This document shows, in pieces, positions 5,572 to 7,943 of a stretch of 7,943 nucleotides of DNA. Origin of the DNA: Clostridia bacterium (GTDB taxonomy: Bacteria > Bacillota > Clostridia > Oscillospirales > CAG-272). The stretch is from positions 1 to 7,943 of the forward strand of contig JAFOGE010000175.1 of NCBI GenBank assembly GCA_017386965.1. The letters are read 5' to 3'. The notes under the pieces were generated by a model that saw only the letters and a program-made list of their open reading frames with translations, ran no database searches and was not told where the DNA came from. Positions within the stretch are counted from its first letter, which is position 1, and every line of letters begins with the position of its first letter. A program made the translations under genes and the position numbers.

Positions 5572-6399
5572 ATGCAGCACGAGGCCATTGACGGCGTCGT
5601 CGTTCGGGTGCGCGACATGGCGGATCACGATCGGTATCTGTCCGTCCTGACGGCCGAAAAGGGAAGGATCTCGATTCTGGCCAAGGGCAGTCGCTCGCTC
5701 AAGGGACCGCAGAGAGCGGTCAGTCAGCTCTACACCTATGGGAATTTTGAATATTACCGCAAGGGGGATTTCTGCATCCTCAAGGGAGGCAGTCCCATTC
5801 AACCCTTCTATGCGCTCAGCATGGATATTGACCGCCTCAATCTGGCGGCTTACTTCTGCGACGTGATCTGCGAGGTCACGGACGAGGGAGAGGAAGCGGG
5901 GGATATGCTTCGCCTTCTGCTCAACGCGCTTTACGCGGTCAGTCGGGATCTCTATCCTCATCCGATCATCAAGGGGGCGTTTGAGCTGCGCGTGGCGGCC
6001 ATGGCCGGATATGCGCCGGAGCTGCACGCTTGCGCAAAATGCGGAGCCGATTCGCAGGGGGATGCTTATCTTGACGTCATGAATGGCGCCTTGCTTTGCC
6101 CGGATTGCTTGCATCGGCAGGCATCTTTGGAGCGTAGAATGCCGGTCTATGACGATCTGCGGGAGGCGGAGGTGCTCTGTCCCGTTTCTCCATCCACGCT
6201 TGCCGCCATTCGCTATTGCCTTTCCGTTCCGATCGAGCGGATCTTTTCCTTTTGCATCAAGGGCGAGGAGGATCTTCGGGCGTTTTCCAAGGCGGCGCAG
6301 ACCTATCTGCTCTCCCATTTGGGCAGGGGCTTTGATTCCTTGAATTTTTACCATACCATGCGGCAGTCAGAGAATGCCGCAAAAGGAACTACACTATGA
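5572..6399 (+). CDS. recO: DNA repair protein RecO
   Basis: RecO is the recombination mediator that, with RecR, loads RecA onto SSB-coated single-stranded DNA and anneals complementary strands in the RecFOR pathway. The 275-residue protein is close to the usual length (about 250). The N-terminal OB fold (about 1-80) shows the family pattern: GVVVRVRDMADHDRYLSVLT (8-27), then KGRISILAKGSRS (30-42) and QLYTYGNFEYYRKGDF (52-67). A helical middle (about 85-150) leads to the zinc finger C154-x2-C157...C176-x2-C179. The tail contains LGRGFDSLNFY, the family's R-x-x-x-SL-x-FY ending. It follows era by 39 bp with its own strong ribosome binding site, and its stop overlaps mutS2 by ATGA. The era-recO order is shared with B. 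subtilis. Confidence 0.96.
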   Translation: MQHEAIDGVVVRVRDMADHDRYLSVLTAEKGRISILAKGSRSLKGPQRAVSQLYTYGNFEYYRKGDFCILKGGSPIQPFYALSMDIDRLNLAAYFCDVICEVTDEGEEAGDMLRLLLNALYAVSRDLYPHPIIKGAFELRVAAMAGYAPELHACAKCGADSQGDAYLDVMNGALLCPDCLHRQASLERRMPVYDDLREAEVLCPVSPSTLAAIRYCLSVPIERIFSFCIKGEEDLRAFSKAAQTYLLSHLGRGFDSLNFYHTMRQSENAAKGTTL

Positions 6400-7943
6400 A
6401 TTTTTCGGATAAGACACTTAAAAACTTAGAGTTCGATAAGATCTGTCAGATGCTCGCAGACTGCGCACCCACACAAGGGGCAAAGGAGCGAGCGATGACC
6501 CTGCTTCCTTCCTCGGATCCCGTTACGGTTCGGAGGCGTTTGCGCTACACGACCGATGCAAAGCGGCTGACCGAGATCAAGGGGATGCCTCCCTTCGGCT
6601 CTGTCCCCGACGTTTCCGGCGCTTGCGAGCGTGCGGTCAAGGGGGCAATGCTCAGTACGCGAGAGCTTTTGGAGGTGGCGCGCGTTTTGCGTTCGGCGCG
6701 CTCTCTGCACGAATACCTGAAAAACAACAAGCCCTTTGAAACGTCCTTGGACGAGATTTTCGGCCGCCTTTTGCCGAACCGCTATCTGGAGGAGCAGATC
6801 ACAAGGTCCATTCTCTCCGAGGATATGATCGCCGATGAGGCGAGTCGCGATCTGGCGGAGATCCGTCGCAAGATAAGAGAAACCAACAATCGTATCAAGG
6901 AAACCCTGCAGCACTATATCAACGGATCCTATTCCAAGATCCTGCAGGATAATCTGGTTACAATGCGCAACGGGCGATACGTTATTCCTGTCAAGTCCGA
7001 GTGCAAGAACGAGATGAAGGGATTGATCCACGATACCTCGTCCTCGGGCGCAACCATCTTCGTTGAGCCGATGGCAGTGGTCGATGCCAACAACGAGCTT
7101 CGCATGCTGCAATCCAAGGAGATGCATGAGATCGAGCGGATTCTGTATCGGCTTTCCGCATCGGTCAGCGAGGCCTCCGAAAGCTTACGGCTCAATTATC
7201 TCAATCTGACCGAGCTTGCCTTCTATTTTGCCTGCGCGGAGCTTTCCTCGCGTATGCATGCCAGTGAGGCAGTGATCGTCGAGGAACGCTCGCTCTCCCT
7301 GCAGCGTGCGCGGCATCCCCTGATCGATCCCAAGAAGGTCGTCCCCACCAATATTTTTGTGGGCAAGGATTACGATACCCTCATCATTACAGGTCCGAAC
7401 ACGGGTGGCAAGACGGTTACTCTGAAGACCATCGGTCTGTTTGCTCTGATGACGCAGTCCGGACTTCACATTCCTGCCGATGCGGGATCGCACCTTTGCA
7501 TCTTTGATAAGGTTTTGGTGGATCTGGGGGATGAGCAGAGCATCGAGCAATCGCTTTCCACCTTCTCCTCGCATATGGTGACCATCGTTTCCATTCTGCA
7601 GGAGGTGGATCACCGCTCGCTTTGCCTCTTTGATGAGCTTGGCGCGGGAACCGATCCGGTAGAGGGAGCGGCACTTGCGGTTTCCATCATCGAATCGGTA
7701 CGGGCATCGGGGGCGATGTGCGCGGCTACCACGCACTATACCGAGCTGAAAACCTATGCTTTGGATACCGAGGGCGTGCAGAACGCCTCCTGCGAATTTG
7801 ACGTTTCCACTCTGCGGCCCACTTACCGTCTTATGATCGGAACCCCGGGAAAATCCAATGCCTTTGCCATTTCGGAAAGGTTGGGGCTTCCCGCATCGGT
7901 CATTGAGCAGGCAAAGAGGCATCTTCACTCCGAGAACAAGCGC
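6396..7943 (+). CDS. mutS2: Endonuclease MutS2 (N-terminal 516 residues, C-terminus outside window)
   Basis: MutS2 is a MutS-family ATPase without the mismatch-recognition domain. It is credited with limiting homologous recombination and, in B. subtilis, with sensing collided ribosomes. The visible 516 residues contain the N-terminal MutS core/lever region and the MutS2 signature MRNGRYVIPVK (190-200) with SSGATIFVEP following. The ATPase domain has Walker A GPNTGGKT (333-340), DLGDEQSIEQSLSTFSSHM (376-394), Walker B LCLFDELGAGTDP (409-421) and the TTHYTELK histidine switch (His447). RLMIGTPGKSNAF then leads to the start of the coiled coil. Full-length MutS2 is about 780-790 residues; the rest of the coiled coil, the KOW region and the C-terminal Smr nuclease domain lie beyond the edge. 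AAAAGGA lies 8-9 nt before the ATG, which overlaps the recO stop (ATGA). All catalytic residues seen are intact. Confidence 0.96.
   Translation, partial: MNFSDKTLKNLEFDKICQMLADCAPTQGAKERAMTLLPSSDPVTVRRRLRYTTDAKRLTEIKGMPPFGSVPDVSGACERAVKGAMLSTRELLEVARVLRSARSLHEYLKNNKPFETSLDEIFGRLLPNRYLEEQITRSILSEDMIADEASRDLAEIRRKIRETNNRIKETLQHYINGSYSKILQDNLVTMRNGRYVIPVKSECKNEMKGLIHDTSSSGATIFVEPMAVVDANNELRMLQSKEMHEIERILYRLSASVSEASESLRLNYLNLTELAFYFACAELSSRMHASEAVIVEERSLSLQRARHPLIDPKKVVPTNIFVGKDYDTLIITGPNTGGKTVTLKTIGLFALMTQSGLHIPADAGSHLCIFDKVLVDLGDEQSIEQSLSTFSSHMVTIVSILQEVDHRSLCLFDELGAGTDPVEGAALAVSIIESVRASGAMCAATTHYTELKTYALDTEGVQNASCEFDVSTLRPTYRLMIGTPGKSNAFAISERLGLPASVIEQAKRHLHSENKR

Noticed and set aside
4585..6354. 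A 589-codon open frame on the minus strand, antisense to the unknown gene, era and recO
   Set aside because: Era and recO on the plus strand are complete with all motifs. The antisense frame crosses three genes, shows no recognisable domain, and is what codon bias in a GC-rich gene produces in the complementary frame.

Overview
The window is a stretch of the core chromosome of an endospore-forming Firmicute, most likely a Clostridia-class bacterium of moderately high GC content. Three things point there: sporulation genes found essentially only in spore formers (ylbJ/spoVV, yqfC, yqfD), strong AGGAGG-type ribosome binding sites, and the conserved order yqfC-yqfD-phoH-ybeY-era-recO. GC content and family assignment are judged by eye. 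I see no RNA genes, insertion sequences, CRISPR arrays, prophage or defence genes.

Layout. Positions 1-952 hold, on the minus strand, the N-terminal 317 codons of ylbJ (spoVV), which runs off the left edge. A 117-bp intergenic region (953-1069) separates it from a divergent plus-strand run that fills the rest of the window: yqfC, yqfD, phoH, ybeY, an unrecognised 152-residue membrane protein, era, recO and the first 516 codons of mutS2, which runs off the right edge. Gaps in the run are 0-45 bp. Three junctions overlap: yqfC/yqfD and recO/mutS2 by ATGA, and ybeY/unknown by 8 bp. It reads as one operon or superoperon.

How the genes fit together. ylbJ, yqfC and yqfD are mother-cell sporulation functions; in Bacillus subtilis they belong to the SigE regulon. 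The downstream genes are vegetative: PhoH ATPase and the YbeY endoribonuclease (rRNA maturation), Era (30S assembly GTPase), RecO (recombinational repair) and MutS2 (recombination or stalled-ribosome handling). Housekeeping genes behind sporulation genes need their own promoter. A perfect extended -10 (TGATATAAT) with an overlapping inverted repeat sits inside yqfD and is a good candidate.

Departures from the B. subtilis order are the absence of yqfF/pgpH between phoH and ybeY, and the absence of dgkA-cdd between ybeY and era, where the unknown membrane protein lies instead. I found no convincing new multi-gene system. The most interesting items are the unknown protein, the internal promoter/operator and the head-to-head sporulation genes.
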